6,765 bases of DNA, taken from the NCBI GenBank assembly GCA_035252155.1, contig DATFDL010000547.1, forward strand, positions 1 through 6,765, written 5' to 3'. The stretch comes from JAICLL01 sp035252155 (GTDB lineage: Bacteria; Planctomycetota; Planctomycetia; Pirellulales; JAICIG01). Made by a program: the position numbers and the translations under genes. Shown one piece after another: positions 6,014 through 6,765 of this stretch. The number at the start of each line of letters is the position of its first letter. Within the stretch, counting starts at the first letter, position 1. A model generated the notes under the pieces. That model saw only the letters and a program-made list of their open reading frames with translations. It had not been told where the DNA came from and ran no database searches.

Positions 6014-6076
6014 CGGAGGATGGCCGTCCAGGCCGTCCAGGTTCACTTCCGGACGGCCTCGGAAGGCCATCCTCCG
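6014..6076. repeat. Long imperfect hairpin between convergent genes; REP-like, possible bidirectional terminator
   Basis: The outer arms CGGAGGATGGCC (6014-6025) and GGCCATCCTCCG (6065-6076) pair perfectly over 12 bp. TCC (6027-6029) pairs with GGA (6061-6063), and AGGCCGTCC (6030-6038) with GGACGGCCT (6051-6059) over 9 bp, leaving a 12-nt loop, one mismatch and one bulged base. The left arm contains a tandem 9-mer, GGCCGTCCA twice (6022-6039). It fills most of the 97-bp gap between the ends of the deacetylase gene and the membrane-peptide gene, as a shared transcription barrier would. No T-tract is present. GGATGGCC...GGCCGTCC stems recall repeats I have seen in planctomycete genomes, which I could not verify here. 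Confidence 0.6.
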
Positions 6077-6081
6077 GAAAT

Positions 6082-6180
6082 CTACCAATCGAGCGCCATC
6101 CAAAGCAAAAACAGGAGCCAGGCCGCCAGCGCCAACGAGGCGATCGCCAACAACCACGGCCTGCGACGGGGAGGCGCCAT
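6082..6180 (-). CDS. 32-residue single-pass membrane peptide
   Basis: This very short gene begins 2 bp after the stop codon of the Minf_1886 gene (stop at 6185-6183, ATG at 6180-6178), which suggests translational coupling. The product starts MAPPRRRPW, then has an uninterrupted hydrophobic run (about 9-30, rich in L, A and W) and ends DW. Arg5-Arg7 before the helix predict an N-terminus-inside orientation by the positive-inside rule. A longer in-frame version from 6360 would overlap the Minf_1886 gene and is not credible. No family is recognised. Tight coupling to a conserved gene and an ideal one-helix composition favour a real gene, perhaps a membrane partner for its upstream neighbour; that role is inference. 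Confidence 0.6.
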   Translation of the reverse strand: MAPPRRRPWLLAIASLALAAWLLFLLWMALDW

Positions 6181-6182
6181 GC

Positions 6183-6626
6183 TTACTTCGGCTGGTCGAT
6201 CTTGAAGCCTTGCTCCAACGCCGAATCGAAGTCGAAGACGTCGTCGAAGTCCTCGCGGCGATCGTCCTTCGTCTTCTTCATTTGGCCTGCCCGAATCAAG
6301 TTGAACACAATCTCGCCCAGGTCGCCGGTCTGATAGATTCCCCAACTGTTGAGCACGCACTTGGCCATGTAGCCGTATTGTTCCAGGGCATAGCGGCGGC
6401 TTGCCTCGCAGAGCTGCTGCCCGGTCAGGTGACGCTCGGCCGCGGGATCGTCTTCGCCTGCGGGCTCGTCGGCTGCTTCGCCTGACGGCTCCGTGGATTT
6501 CACGGCCCCCATGCCCAGCTCTTTTTGGGCATAGTTGAGCGATTCAAACACAAAGGCATACGCCTCGAACTTGTACCGGGGGTCTTCACGTACCAGTTGT
6601 TTGATCTTCTCGATGAGATCGGGCAT
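6183..6626 (-). CDS. Minf_1886 family protein, Planctomycetes/Verrucomicrobia-restricted, function unknown
   Basis: The 147-residue soluble protein has the features I associate with this family (TIGR04138-type). An N-terminal segment (about 1-40) carries DPRYKFEAYAFVFESLNYA, and a conserved C-terminal block (about 66-135) carries HLTGQQLCEASRRYALEQYG, NSWGIYQTGDLGEIVFNLI and an acidic DDRREDFDDVFDFD tail. An acidic, low-complexity linker (41-65) separates them. No catalytic motif, signal peptide or membrane segment is visible. The start at 6626 agrees with the family N-terminus, although no Shine-Dalgarno is evident just upstream. It lies 63 bp after the tail of an unidentified gene on the same strand and 2 bp before a membrane-peptide gene. 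The family's taxonomic restriction is the main clue to the host phylum. Confidence 0.88.
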   Translation of the reverse strand: MPDLIEKIKQLVREDPRYKFEAYAFVFESLNYAQKELGMGAVKSTEPSGEAADEPAGEDDPAAERHLTGQQLCEASRRYALEQYGYMAKCVLNSWGIYQTGDLGEIVFNLIRAGQMKKTKDDRREDFDDVFDFDSALEQGFKIDQPK

Positions 6627-6673
6627 GGAACAACAATCGTAGCAGTTCAGTCAGAGCGATCGGGTCGGTTGTT

Positions 6674-6700
6674 TTTCAGTTGGCCGGTTTCAGTTGGCCG
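6674..6700. repeat. Tandem duplication of a 13-mer spanning a stop codon
   Basis: TTTCAGTTGGCCG occurs at 6674-6686 and again at 6688-6700, a 14-bp period. The right-hand copy includes the stop codon (6690-6692) and last codons of the partial minus-strand gene. Next to it GGCCGAG/CTCGGCC (6696-6702, 6704-6710) forms a short palindrome. It looks like replication slippage at the 3' end of that gene. Confidence 0.5.
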
Positions 6701-6764
6701 AGGCTCGGCCGAGCACCGTCAGCACTTCGCCGGCCCCGACGAGCACGCGGCGGCGGTCTTCGGT
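6690..6764 (-). CDS. C-terminal 24 residues of an unidentified gene (runs off the right edge)
   Basis: A minus-strand frame enters from the right edge and ends at TGA (6692-6690). It encodes TEDRRRVLVGAGEVLTVLGR followed by ASAN. Of 24 sense codons, 21 end in G or C, the strong third-position bias of the genuine genes here, and the peptide has a plausible strand/helix pattern. It is too short to assign to a family. It lies 63 bp upstream of the Minf_1886 gene and could share its transcript. Confidence 0.5.
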   Translation of the reverse strand, partial: TEDRRRVLVGAGEVLTVLGRASAN

Positions 6765-6765
6765 T

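Noticed and set aside
6181..6360. 92-residue version of the membrane peptide
   Set aside because: The extra 60 codons lie inside the Minf_1886 gene in another frame; the short start just after its stop is far more credible.
1..6765. CRISPR array, tRNA, rRNA, riboswitch, toxin-antitoxin or defence island
   Set aside because: I found no regularly spaced repeats, cloverleaf or rRNA sequence, and no gene of those systems on either strand.

Overview
The window looks like chromosomal DNA from a high-GC planctomycete, probably of the Pirellulales type. The best evidence is a gene of the Minf_1886 family, which is essentially restricted to Planctomycetes and Verrucomicrobia. Supporting signs are an exported HEAT-repeat protein, a small lipoprotein, many short palindromic repeats between genes, and the start of an IS4-like transposase. 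I see no tRNA, rRNA, CRISPR array or phage gene. Nothing here amounts to a convincing new multi-gene system.

Layout. (1) 1-373 is mobile or repeat DNA: the first 17 codons of a transposase run off the left edge, followed by several strong hairpins. (2) 374-2521, minus strand, is a complete 715-residue FadJ/FadB-type beta-oxidation protein with both active sites intact. (3) 2683-4068 and 4090-4491, plus strand, form a probable two-gene transcription unit, divergent from fadJ: an exported HEAT-repeat protein, then 21 bp later a small lipoprotein. (4) 4503-4853, minus strand, is a single-domain cupin, tail to tail with the lipoprotein. (5) 4989-5984, plus strand, is a ChbG/YdjC-like (HpnK-like) deacetylase, divergent from the cupin. 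(6) 6014-6076 is a long imperfect hairpin between convergent genes. (7) 6082-6764, minus strand, holds the tail of an unidentified gene, the Minf_1886 gene and, 2 bp after its stop, a 32-residue one-pass membrane peptide.

The genes do not form one pathway. They are several short transcription units: fatty acid oxidation, an envelope or periplasmic pair, carbohydrate-related genes (cupin and deacetylase), and a PVC-specific unit of unknown role. The most interesting points are non-coding. The transposase leader can fold so that its Shine-Dalgarno sequence is hidden only in read-through RNA, as in IS10 and IS50. A palindrome beside the IS end recurs, inverted and nearly identical, inside the deacetylase coding sequence. 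The convergent and downstream gaps are filled with REP-like hairpins that lack T-tracts.
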